Program-made: the position numbers and the translations under genes | Notes under the pieces: generated by a model | Told to the model about the DNA's origin: nothing | Seen by the model: the letters and a program-made list of their open reading frames with translations, nothing else | The model's database searches: none | Source of the DNA: CAZMNY01 sp964635375 | GTDB lineage: Bacteria > Planctomycetota > Planctomycetia > Pirellulales > Pirellulaceae | DNA: 64,000 nucleotides | NCBI GenBank assembly: GCA_964635375.1 | Contig: CAZWOU010000004.1 | Span: forward strand, 1-64,000 | Direction of reading: 5' to 3' | Shown here: piece by piece, positions 53,583 through 61,632 of the stretch | Layout: every line of letters starts with the position of its first letter | Numbering within the stretch: position 1 is the first letter of the stretch

Positions 53583-54944
53583 ATGAAATCGAAGAAGAAT
53601 GCGTTTGGTCGCTGCGACGGAATCACGCGGCGGAACGCTCTGCAAATTGGCGGGCTAACGGCGCTCGGCCTGGGCTTGGAGCACGCCGCTGGGCTGTCGA
53701 AACTTCGTGCCGCCAATCTCGCTGGAAAGGGCGGAAAGGCGAAGTCGTGCATTTTGCTGTGGCTCGATGGAGGACCCAGCCAGTTGGAGACGTTCGACGT
53801 CAAGCCCGACGCCCCCGCGGAAGTTCGCGGCCCCTTGGATGCGATATCCACGGCGGTGCCGGGCGTGAGTTTCAGTGAATGCCTGCCGCTGACGGCCGCG
53901 ATGATGGACAAGATCGCTGTCTTGCGTTCGATGACGTCAACGTTTGGGGCCCACAACTTGGGGACCCATAACATGACCACCGGGTTCAAGCCGACGCCGT
54001 TGCTGGAGTACGCATCGTACGGCTCGGTCTTGGCCCATATGCGGCAGAGCAAAGACGCCATCCTGCCGACCAATGTTGCGGTGCCCGATTATCGGATTGG
54101 AGGAAGTAAGCTGACTGGCAACGGCTATTTGCCTCCCGCCACGCGGCCCTTCTCGTTGGATGGAGACCCTGCGAAGAACGACTTCCAAGTCCGCGATCTC
54201 GACTTCTACGCCGGCGTTACGTCTGCCCGGTTGAAACGGCGGAAGCAGTTTCTCAATCAGTTGGATGGATTGAGCCGAGCTGTCGAGAGCGCCAAAGAAT
54301 CGCCGAGCGATCCCAACTTCGAACAGGCGTTTCGCCTCATCTCGTCGCCCGAAGCGAAGGAGGCCTTCGACTTGTCGAAGGAGCCTCGAAAGGTCCGGCA
54401 GCGATACGGCTTCAAGTCGATCGGCGGGTGCTGCCTGTTGGCGCGGCGGTTGGTCGAACGAGGCGTTTCATTCGTCACGGTGAATAACCGAGGTTGGGAC
54501 ACCCACACCGCAATGTACACGCGGCTCAAGGAAGGTTTCACCGGCGCGGAGAAACCGCAGGGGCTCGTGCCATCGCTCGATCTTGCGTTTTCGGCGCTTG
54601 TTGAAGATCTGGAACAGCGAGGGTTGTTTGACGAGACGTTAATCGTCGTGATGGGGGAATTTGGCCGGACTCCTAAACTCAACACGTCAGGCGGTCGCGA
54701 TCATTGGCCGCGCGTCTTCAGCGTCGTGATGGCCGGCGGCGGCGTCCCCGGAGGCGTTGTGGTCGGCGCCAGCGATAAGACGGCTGAAAGCCCCGCCGAA
54801 CGTCCAGTGACCCCATCGGATCTGGCCCATACGATCTATACGTTGCTTGGCTTGGATCCCGACACCGAACTGCGGACTGCGGACGGGCGACCGGTGCGTA
54901 TTGGTCCCATTGATGGCCATGCGATCTCGGAGGTGGTTTCGTGA
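53583..54944 (+). CDS. DUF1501 family exported protein
   Basis: 453 residues. The N-terminus has a twin-arginine-like signal (DGITRRNALQIGGLTALGLG), so it may be exported folded by Tat. The alkaline-phosphatase-like fold includes CILLWLDGGPSQLETFDVKPD, MTSTFGAHNLGTHNM, WDTHTAMYTRLKEG and VVMGEFGRTPKLNTSGGRDHWPRVFSVVMAGGG. It follows the DUF1549 gene by 21 bp and is coupled to the WD40 gene (GTGA overlap). Function unproven; metal-dependent hydrolase activity is suspected for the family. Confidence 0.92.
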   Translation: MKSKKNAFGRCDGITRRNALQIGGLTALGLGLEHAAGLSKLRAANLAGKGGKAKSCILLWLDGGPSQLETFDVKPDAPAEVRGPLDAISTAVPGVSFSECLPLTAAMMDKIAVLRSMTSTFGAHNLGTHNMTTGFKPTPLLEYASYGSVLAHMRQSKDAILPTNVAVPDYRIGGSKLTGNGYLPPATRPFSLDGDPAKNDFQVRDLDFYAGVTSARLKRRKQFLNQLDGLSRAVESAKESPSDPNFEQAFRLISSPEAKEAFDLSKEPRKVRQRYGFKSIGGCCLLARRLVERGVSFVTVNNRGWDTHTAMYTRLKEGFTGAEKPQGLVPSLDLAFSALVEDLEQRGLFDETLIVVMGEFGRTPKLNTSGGRDHWPRVFSVVMAGGGVPGGVVVGASDKTAESPAERPVTPSDLAHTIYTLLGLDPDTELRTADGRPVRIGPIDGHAISEVVS

Positions 54945-55927
54945 ACGTAAAGATGAATTGCGGTGTTTCGTTTGCGGCCCTCGTGGTGTTCGGCGCAAGT
55001 TGCTTGCTTCCCAGTTCGGCGCATGCCGCCAAACCGTCTATCACGGCGGTCGCCTTCGATCAGCAGGGTAAGTCAGTTGTTGTGGCTTCACAGGCCGGGC
55101 TGAGAGTTGTCCAATGGCCGACGCTCAAACTGCTGCGAAGACTTGAGACGAACTTATCTCAAATCCATGACCTTGCGTTCTCCCCAGATGGTCGTTTCCT
55201 GGCGGTTGCCGGCGGTCGCCCTTCGGAATCCGGACATTGTGAGATTCTCCGCTGGCCGTCGGGTGAACGAGTCGCGAGGAGCGGCAATCACGACAACCTG
55301 ATCTACTCTGTCGCTTGGCGAAGCGATGGGCGAAGCTACGTGACGGCGAGCCTTGATCGCACGTGCCGCTCAGTGGCGTTTCGCGCGCCGGGAGACAAGG
55401 CACTGGAGCTATCGGGCGTGAAGTTGGAAGGGCATTCGCGAGCCGTGCTGGCCGCCTGTTTTCTCCCAGGGGGAGGGCAACTGCTGACGGCGGGAGTGGA
55501 TCACAGCGTCCGTCTTTGGGACACTGAGGGCAAGCAGCCGACGATCGTGCGAGCGTTGGAAAACCACAGCGAACCGGTTCACGATCTGGCAGTGCGGCCG
55601 CAGGAAGACGGGGCTCGCCCAGTGATCGTTTCAGTCAGTGAAGATAAGACGGTTCGGCTTTGGCAGCCGACCATTGGCCGGTTGTTGCGATTCGCACGCC
55701 TCGGCAGAGTGGTCCCGCTCGCAGTCGATTGGGCCGCGGACGGCCAAATGATCGTCGTCGCCTGTAACGACGGACATGTCCGTGTGATTGATCCCGACAC
55801 GGTTGAAATCGTCGCTGACATCCCTGCCATTGATGGTTGGGCCTATTCGCTGGCAGTCCATCCTGATGGCAAGCAGCTTGTCGTCGGCGGCGAGAACGAA
55901 TCGCTTAAGCAAGTTGTCTTGCCGTGA
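54941..55927 (+). CDS. Exported WD40-repeat protein
   Basis: 328 residues; GTG start overlaps the DUF1501 stop (GTGA). Signal peptide MNVKMNCGVSFAALVVFGAS. The mature part is a beta-propeller with repeats of the form HDLAFSPDGRFLAVAGG, YSVAWRSDGRSYVTASLDRTC, LTAGVDHSVRLWD, VSVSEDKTVRLWQ. It is probably a scaffold working with the DUF1549/DUF1501 pair, inferred from linkage. Confidence 0.88.
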   Translation: MNVKMNCGVSFAALVVFGASCLLPSSAHAAKPSITAVAFDQQGKSVVVASQAGLRVVQWPTLKLLRRLETNLSQIHDLAFSPDGRFLAVAGGRPSESGHCEILRWPSGERVARSGNHDNLIYSVAWRSDGRSYVTASLDRTCRSVAFRAPGDKALELSGVKLEGHSRAVLAACFLPGGGQLLTAGVDHSVRLWDTEGKQPTIVRALENHSEPVHDLAVRPQEDGARPVIVSVSEDKTVRLWQPTIGRLLRFARLGRVVPLAVDWAADGQMIVVACNDGHVRVIDPDTVEIVADIPAIDGWAYSLAVHPDGKQLVVGGENESLKQVVLP

Positions 55928-56034
55928 GCCACACCCGTCTGTATGGCGAAACGTTACTCAATGAGGCAGAGCGCCGCAGGCAGGATTACCAGCGTCTCGG
56001 CCGCCCCAGGCTGTCTCCAGAGGAGAGGCTTCTC

Positions 56035-56913
56035 ATGCGTGTTTGTCTCACTGTTGTGACTGCAATTCTCCTGGCTCATGCACCGAGAGTGTTCGGCGCC
56101 GAAGAGGACGCTCCGTTCTCCGGCCCGCAGCCCGGCGAGAAGCTGCCTGCACTAGAGGTGGTGCTGGCGTATGGAAAAGAGGCTGACCAGACCGTCGATT
56201 TCGTGGAACAGGCGGCTGGAAAGCCGGCGCTGCTTGTGATCGTAAACGGTTCCAATCGGCCGGCGGCAAGGTTGACGCGGGTCTTGATGAACTACGCGGA
56301 GATGCACCAAGACAAGCTATTCGCTGGCGTCGTATATCTTGACAAGGATCGGGCAGCTGCACTGCAGTACCTGCAAGAGGCGGTCAGTTGGTGGCAAGTC
56401 GGGCCCCCAGTCGGCGTCTCGATCGATGGCGGCGAGGGTCCGGGCGCCTATGGTCTGAATCGAAATGTCAACGTTACCGTGCTCTTCGCCAACAAAGGCC
56501 AAGTCACCAGCAACTTCGCCCTGGTCCAGCCAGGCGAGACCGATGCGCCGCGCATACTGAAGGACGTCGCGTCTAGCGTGGGAGGACGAGTGCCTAGCGA
56601 GAACGAAGTGCGTTTCCTCAGTGCTCCAATTCACAAGCTGCCGCCGGCTCGTTGGCACGTCGCCCCAGCGGACGTCCGTCTAAGGCGTCTGATTTGCACA
56701 GTGCTCGCTGCTAAAGACATCGCGTCGACGCGCGCCGCGGCGGCGGCTATTCAGAAATACATCGGCGACGACCAGGATCGCCAAGCCGCATTGGGCGACG
56801 CTGCATCGCTTTTGCTCGAACGCCGCATGCGTGCTCGTGGTCATGCGGTCGTCAAGCAACTGCAGCAGTGGCGTCTGAAATACGGCGCCCGCTCAACGAA
56901 AAATCCTCGCTGA
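56035..56913 (+). CDS. Exported redoxin-like protein without catalytic cysteines (paralogue 2)
   Basis: 292 residues from ATG 56035, with GAGGAGAGG just upstream; an earlier GTG is rejected. Signal peptide MRVCLTVVTAILLAHAPRVFG. Shares FSGPQPGEKLPALEVV and GGEGPGAYGLNRNVNVTVLFA with paralogue 1, and again has no CxxC. The C-terminal region is helical (RAAAAAIQKYIGDDQDRQAALGD). Last gene of the apparent operon. Confidence 0.7.
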   Translation: MRVCLTVVTAILLAHAPRVFGAEEDAPFSGPQPGEKLPALEVVLAYGKEADQTVDFVEQAAGKPALLVIVNGSNRPAARLTRVLMNYAEMHQDKLFAGVVYLDKDRAAALQYLQEAVSWWQVGPPVGVSIDGGEGPGAYGLNRNVNVTVLFANKGQVTSNFALVQPGETDAPRILKDVASSVGGRVPSENEVRFLSAPIHKLPPARWHVAPADVRLRRLICTVLAAKDIASTRAAAAAIQKYIGDDQDRQAALGDAASLLLERRMRARGHAVVKQLQQWRLKYGARSTKNPR

Positions 56914-56955
56914 GGTCACGGGCGAAGTGCGACGAGGTCGGTCGGAAAGAGACTT

Positions 56956-58593
56956 TCATCGTCGACGATTGGAGTTACCGTCCGGTGGGCCTCCGTTGCC
57001 TCCTCGCATTCCAGGGGGACCGTGTCGACTGGCACGAAGCGTGACTCCTTTTTCTTTGCCGTCCAGTTGGCGCTGCACCGAAGTGATTCGCATCTCAATG
57101 AATGTCTTAATCGGCAGCGAACTCGACTGGCCTCGCCCAGAGAAGCCGAAGAAATCGAACGATGACCGGGTTTTCTTTGGCCTGCTTCCCCCTCCGATCG
57201 TCTGATTGAACGCCGCCGCTGCTCCGGAATTTGGTTCTTTGGCGACCCATGGTTTGAGGGTCTCTGACAGTTGGTCTATTCGAGCGAACATATGTTCTCT
57301 CGAATAGTATCCGTCCAACAACTCTCGTACCTTGGCGAGATATAGTGATCGAAAGGACTCTAGTGCAAAAAGCTTGTTCAATAACTTCTTGTCTGCAACC
57401 CAGGGGTGGTAAATGTCCCACTTGGCTTGGGACGTGGCGTCGCCGGCCATGGGAAACGTTCCGAATGTTTCATTGAGATCCCAGGGGAGAACCCGCACCA
57501 TTCCGTCTTTTGAATCAGTGAGCAGGTAGTAGTTGTGAGGCGTCGCCACGTAGCTGTCGAGATTTCCCAAAAGGCTGTTGGCAGCCAGAAACGATGCGAA
57601 CAAATCGAGATCGAGTTGCTGGCCAATTCGATCCTTGAATTCCGCTTGGCTTCCCTGATCAATCAGCTTCATTAGCTCGGCAAAGCGCAGAATGAGCTTC
57701 TTGTTGTTCTTGCCCTCTTTGATTTGATAGGCATCGTATTTGCTGGCGTCGTCACCTAGGTAACTCCAATCAAACATTCGCTCAGGCTTCATCAGAACAC
57801 TCGCTGCTGATTCAACCCCGTATTCTCGAGAGAGGAATTTTTCGTCAACTTGCTCGACAATCACGTACAGCCCGACGACTTTGCGGTCGTAGAGTCCTGG
57901 GACTGACAAGGTGACGCGAGCCCAGCCAACGCCGGGAGTCTTGAATCCGGCCGCCTGGAAGACTTCGTAACCAAGTTTTTCTTTGAGAAACGAAGCATCC
58001 TTGAAAGCATTGGAGAAATTCAATTTCGTGCGGCCGAAAAGTTTTTGGCCTTTGACGAATCGGTTTGTGTCGATCTTCATCGGGCGTTTCAGTTGCCCGC
58101 TCGACGCCCAAAAGGATGAGTTGCCTTTGTGGCGCAGGCCAATGTCCTGGAGTCTCAAACCGGCAACTTCCATCGTTGCGCGGACATACTTGAATTCACT
58201 GCTGCTTTGGGGCCCTTGCCCTGGTGGACCGCTTTGCGGCGGGTCACCGAATCCCTGGGGCGGACCACCTTGCGGCGGGCGACCAAACCCCTGCGGCGGG
58301 CGACCAGATCCTTGCGGCGGGCGACCAAATCCCTGCGGCGGGCGACCAAATCCCTGCGGTGGGCGACCGAATCCGGGCGGACCCCCAGGAGGTCCTCCTC
58401 GACGGCCCCCGCCAGCAGGCTCCAAATTCTTCGCCGCTTCTGGGGTTAGCGTGAAGTGAATTTCCAGGACGCGATTCTCTTCAAAAACGCCCTTCCAAAA
58501 TGCCTCGTTTTCGGAATTGTCATCAACGGCCAACGCGACAGGAGATAACAGGGCGACAAGCAAGAGACATTGAACGGTTGTTCTTGGCGTCAT
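56956..58593 (-). CDS. Exported CotH-like kinase-family protein
   Basis: 545 residues; ATG at 58593 starts a signal peptide (MTPRTTVQCLLLVALLSPVALA). After EIHFTLTPEAAKNLEP comes a 21-bp-encoded GFGRPPQ repeat (about 62-110). Then the CotH fold: RHKGNSSFWASSGQLKRPMKI, KLNFSNAFKDASFLKEKLGYE, YVIVEQVDEKFL, NSLLGNLDSYVATPHNYYLL and VRVLPWDLNETFGTFP (atypical kinase catalytic site). CotH proteins phosphorylate secreted proteins in Bacillus; here target unknown. C-terminus is Gly/Pro/Arg-rich. Confidence 0.88.
   Translation of the reverse strand: MTPRTTVQCLLLVALLSPVALAVDDNSENEAFWKGVFEENRVLEIHFTLTPEAAKNLEPAGGGRRGGPPGGPPGFGRPPQGFGRPPQGFGRPPQGSGRPPQGFGRPPQGGPPQGFGDPPQSGPPGQGPQSSSEFKYVRATMEVAGLRLQDIGLRHKGNSSFWASSGQLKRPMKIDTNRFVKGQKLFGRTKLNFSNAFKDASFLKEKLGYEVFQAAGFKTPGVGWARVTLSVPGLYDRKVVGLYVIVEQVDEKFLSREYGVESAASVLMKPERMFDWSYLGDDASKYDAYQIKEGKNNKKLILRFAELMKLIDQGSQAEFKDRIGQQLDLDLFASFLAANSLLGNLDSYVATPHNYYLLTDSKDGMVRVLPWDLNETFGTFPMAGDATSQAKWDIYHPWVADKKLLNKLFALESFRSLYLAKVRELLDGYYSREHMFARIDQLSETLKPWVAKEPNSGAAAAFNQTIGGGSRPKKTRSSFDFFGFSGRGQSSSLPIKTFIEMRITSVQRQLDGKEKGVTLRASRHGPPGMRGGNGGPPDGNSNRRR
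58235..58385 (-). repeat. 21-bp tandem repeats in the cotH-like gene
   Basis: Units of the form gggcgaccaaatccctgcggc (21 bp on the plus strand, with variants) are repeated about six times, encoding GFGRPPQ heptads with one SGRPPQ and GDPPQ variant. Variation in copy number would be frame-neutral. Confidence 0.85.
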
Positions 58594-58792
58594 GGATCAG
58601 AGCTCATGGCACTGTTTGAGAAGAGTTGGACCTAGGGAAATGTCTGCAACCTGGAGAACTGACTGGCAGGGAAATACTGATGGGAGGAAACTTGATTTCC
58701 GCTGGCGTCTGGACGAAATATCGCTGGGTAAGGGTTGGGTGTGTTCAGCAACCAAAACGCAGCTCCCGCATGTTCATGGACATTTGTGGCCA

Positions 58793-59479
58793 TCAACAAC
58801 TTGGCTTCGGTTGGGTCGCCAGTTCTCCATTGTAGTCTCTTGCCCGCTCGATCGATGATAACAGACAGGCGAGCCCGAAACCAAACAGTCCAAAGAGAGA
58901 CAGGTAAATGGACAGCAATACTCCGGCTACGGCGCCGGCCACTTCCGCAGGTCCGACCGGGGCATCGCCAGACAAAGCAGCTCCAAACGAGGCGACCGAG
59001 GACGTTGTCCAGAGGGCTGCCAGGCATACCAGAAACGAAGAACCAACGATGATGCTCCTTGCGAATAACCTTCTTGGTGCTTCGCCAGTAGCGGCCTTGG
59101 AGGGCGCCGGTGTTTGGCCCGTCCATGCGGCGACGGCCGCGCCGGCAAGCACAATGCCATAGCCAATCAACAAGGGGATATATCCCAATCCGGTAATCGC
59201 CATTATCGTGTTGGCGTCGATCACCTCCATGGACGCCAGCGTCCTGAAAGCGATCAAGGGCTGCGTGTTTCCAAAAGCGATCAATAACAAGCCCACGCCA
59301 AAGAGTGCGGCTGAGCAGCATAGCCGAGATCGGTCCTGTGGCGTTGGTCGTAACGGGTTCCATAACGAGGCGGTCATGCCTGCCGAAAAAAAACAGGCGC
59401 CAAGCAGCCCAATGTAGGAGGAAATTTGGAAGCCGCTAGAGAGCTCAATTGCATCTCCAGCGGGAGTCTCTATTGCCAC
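58793..59479 (-). CDS. Polytopic membrane protein of unknown function
   Basis: 228 residues from a GTG at 59479; no good ribosome site, so the start is uncertain. About five or six hydrophobic segments (SSYIGLLGACFFSAGMTASLW, SAALFGVGLLLIAFG, LGYIPLLIGYGIVLAGAAVAA, SIIVGSSFLVCLAALW, VAGVLLSIYLSLFGLFGFGLACL). No family recognised. It lies downstream of the caspase-like gene on the same strand, 289 bp away. Confidence 0.55.
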   Translation of the reverse strand: MAIETPAGDAIELSSGFQISSYIGLLGACFFSAGMTASLWNPLRPTPQDRSRLCCSAALFGVGLLLIAFGNTQPLIAFRTLASMEVIDANTIMAITGLGYIPLLIGYGIVLAGAAVAAWTGQTPAPSKAATGEAPRRLFARSIIVGSSFLVCLAALWTTSSVASFGAALSGDAPVGPAEVAGAVAGVLLSIYLSLFGLFGFGLACLLSSIERARDYNGELATQPKPSC

Positions 59480-59768
59480 CGCGATAACAGCCAGGATGTT
59501 GTACGGAGTCAGTCCTACATGAACATTCCGAAAGCTCCGATAGGTGCAGCGATTCTCATCTCACTCTCCTCCCGCGTCAGCACTGTCTGCCTGAAGAAGC
59601 ATGCCACTGGATGCCAGCCTGGGCCAAACCAAAGGCCCACCATGGCATGGATACCTGATACCGGCCAAGAACGCTATCCAGCAAGGGCGACGTGGACGCA
59701 TTAAGAAGTGCGACAGATCGCGTAGAGAACTGGGTTAACAGGTCGGCCAAAGGTCGTGACCTATCGCC

Positions 59769-61067
59769 TTAGCGGTCCACCTTGGGCAAGCCTTCTTTTG
59801 CGTGTTCCTTCTGAACCTGCCTCATGAACGAGTTCAGAGAGTCGCTAAACGTCCGCCCATCGCTATTCGCAAAAAGTTTCGCATAGTCAATCGTTTCATA
59901 GCGAAGACCAGCGGCGTCAGATACAAACAGCGTTCCAATGTTTAAACGATCCAGGCTCTTCAGCACCTTGATCGAGGTGCGAGGAAGCTCGCTCTTACAG
60001 GATTCGATGAAAATCGTATCGAAGTACATTTTTTTGGCGCCACCCATCCTGATGACTGTTTCTAAGAATCGTTGCTTGCTGATTCCTTCGCTGAAATACT
60101 TGGACGCGTTAGTTGCACCGAGCGTGCTCCCATCATTAACATCGAGCGTCGAGTCGGCATTGGGGTCGAGCGTGCCCCCATCATTGACATCGAGCGTCGA
60201 GTCCTCAATCGCCTGCCTCTTTAGCTCGCGGACAATCTCGGAAGAACCGAATTTGAAATGCGGTGACGAAGGGGAGACTTCACTTCTTAGCTGTTCTTCC
60301 AACTCAAGTTGCACATTGCTTTTTGCGAGTAGGTCATCGCTGCTCTTGGTCGTGTCCGCTGCGGCCTTGATTTGATCCAAGATAGCCATCAGCGTCTCTG
60401 GTGAATTTGCCTCAAACATCGGAGCGAAACCTTGTGCCACAGCCAAGCGAGGAGTTCCGTGCGATTTGGCGATCAGAACGAAATCCGTCTTTGCGGCATC
60501 TGCCACAATGCCGACTGACTGCAACGCCTTTTCGAAATTGGCGGGATGCGCGAGAGGATGTCGCCGGAACACTTTCAATTTTGACGCGGTTGGCAGCCAA
60601 GCGACGAATTCAAATTTCGTCGCTCCCAGGCCAAGCCAGCGAAATCTTCCTTGGCGGGCGTCCTCATTGGTAAAAACGACCAAAGCGAGTTTCTGGTCAG
60701 CAGAGACTCCGGCCATCAGTTGGGCGATTTCTCTCTTGACCACAGCTGGAAACATCTTCGCATCCGAACGCAGATTTCGGGCGGCCTTCTGAAACGCCTC
60801 GTCTGGCGTCTTGGCCAGCCAGTCAGCGAGTTGATTGACGCTTTTCGGGTCGGTTTCATTGGCATAATAGACAATCGTCGTCGTCTCCGCTTTTATCAAA
60901 CGCCTCTGCAGTTTGATTGGCGGCAAGAGATCTTGAGCTAGAACTGGCTGGACAACGATATTCGAACTCGCGATCGCAAAAACGCAGAGCGAGATGCACG
61001 ATACGGTCAGAGTCTTGTTTAAAAAGTAAGGCAAAGCGGCACTTTCGGCAAATGGAACCGGCAACAA
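59769..61067 (-). CDS. Exported protein with possible clan-CD peptidase motifs
   Basis: 432 residues from a TTG; start uncertain. Signal-like segment SCISLCVFAIASSNIVV, cleavage near VLAQDL. Two hydrophobic strands end in potential catalytic residues: DFVLIAKSHGTP (His203-Gly) and DTIFIESCKSEL (Cys357). The His-Gly then Cys order is that of clan CD cysteine peptidases, but the 154-residue spacing is long, and residues 289-316 are a repeat insert. The rest (LASKLKVFRRHPLAH and the alpha/beta pattern) is compatible. The call is tentative. Confidence 0.45.
   Translation of the reverse strand: MLPVPFAESAALPYFLNKTLTVSCISLCVFAIASSNIVVQPVLAQDLLPPIKLQRRLIKAETTTIVYYANETDPKSVNQLADWLAKTPDEAFQKAARNLRSDAKMFPAVVKREIAQLMAGVSADQKLALVVFTNEDARQGRFRWLGLGATKFEFVAWLPTASKLKVFRRHPLAHPANFEKALQSVGIVADAAKTDFVLIAKSHGTPRLAVAQGFAPMFEANSPETLMAILDQIKAAADTTKSSDDLLAKSNVQLELEEQLRSEVSPSSPHFKFGSSEIVRELKRQAIEDSTLDVNDGGTLDPNADSTLDVNDGSTLGATNASKYFSEGISKQRFLETVIRMGGAKKMYFDTIFIESCKSELPRTSIKVLKSLDRLNIGTLFVSDAAGLRYETIDYAKLFANSDGRTFSDSLNSFMRQVQKEHAKEGLPKVDR
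60121..60203 (-). repeat. 35-bp direct repeat in the caspase-like gene
   Basis: The 35-bp units at 60121-60155 and 60169-60203 differ at two positions with a 48-bp period. They encode the STLDVNDGGTL and STLDVNDGSTL segments in the protein's linker. Confidence 0.85.
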
Positions 61068-61632
61068 CAGAAGCCCTTCAACACCAATCTCTGGCGCCAG
61101 CGTTAGCCGTGTGTTCGTTCTGTTCGTAGAAATCTCATTTGTTGTAAGAGTATAGCACCATCAACGGATCGGCCCATTAAGAGGGATCTTGCCGACAAGC
61201 ACCAGGGCTTGATCCGAATGGCCGCGCCCAACGTAGCAGCTCGGAAGACGCGGATATCGTAGCGTTCTAGACGGCCTCAAAACCGGCTGCCAAGGGTTGC
61301 CAGAAAATGGCTGCTCGTGAGGTAACCCAAGTAGACTCTTTCGCGTTTTCGCGCTCTTTGGGAAACTGGTTGTAACGTCGCGCTTGGAGTCGCTTGGATC
61401 AGAGGAATCTGTTCGCGCGGAGTCCTGTCGCAACGGATGCCGCCTGGCGAAGGATGAGCACTTCATATCGGCGCAATTCGCCTTTCAGATTTCAATCGAC
61501 GGCCTGAAATGTTGTGTTTCGGCGTCGAGAACTCGGACGGGAAAGCCTAGAATGTCGTGAGAAATGGCAAGGAAGATTTTTTTCACGATACCGTCTTTGC
61601 GCAACAATCGTTGGACTAGTTGGGAAACTCCG
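61068..61632. other. 565-bp divergent intergenic region
   Basis: Between the caspase-like gene and the TlpA-like gene. The small frames here are not protein-like, and I see no RNA gene or repeat. It presumably holds both promoters, which I could not place. Confidence 0.45.

Noticed and set aside
61161..61466. A 101-residue minus-strand frame in the intergenic region
   Set aside because: Arg/Pro/Ser-rich with no ribosome site or recognisable motif.
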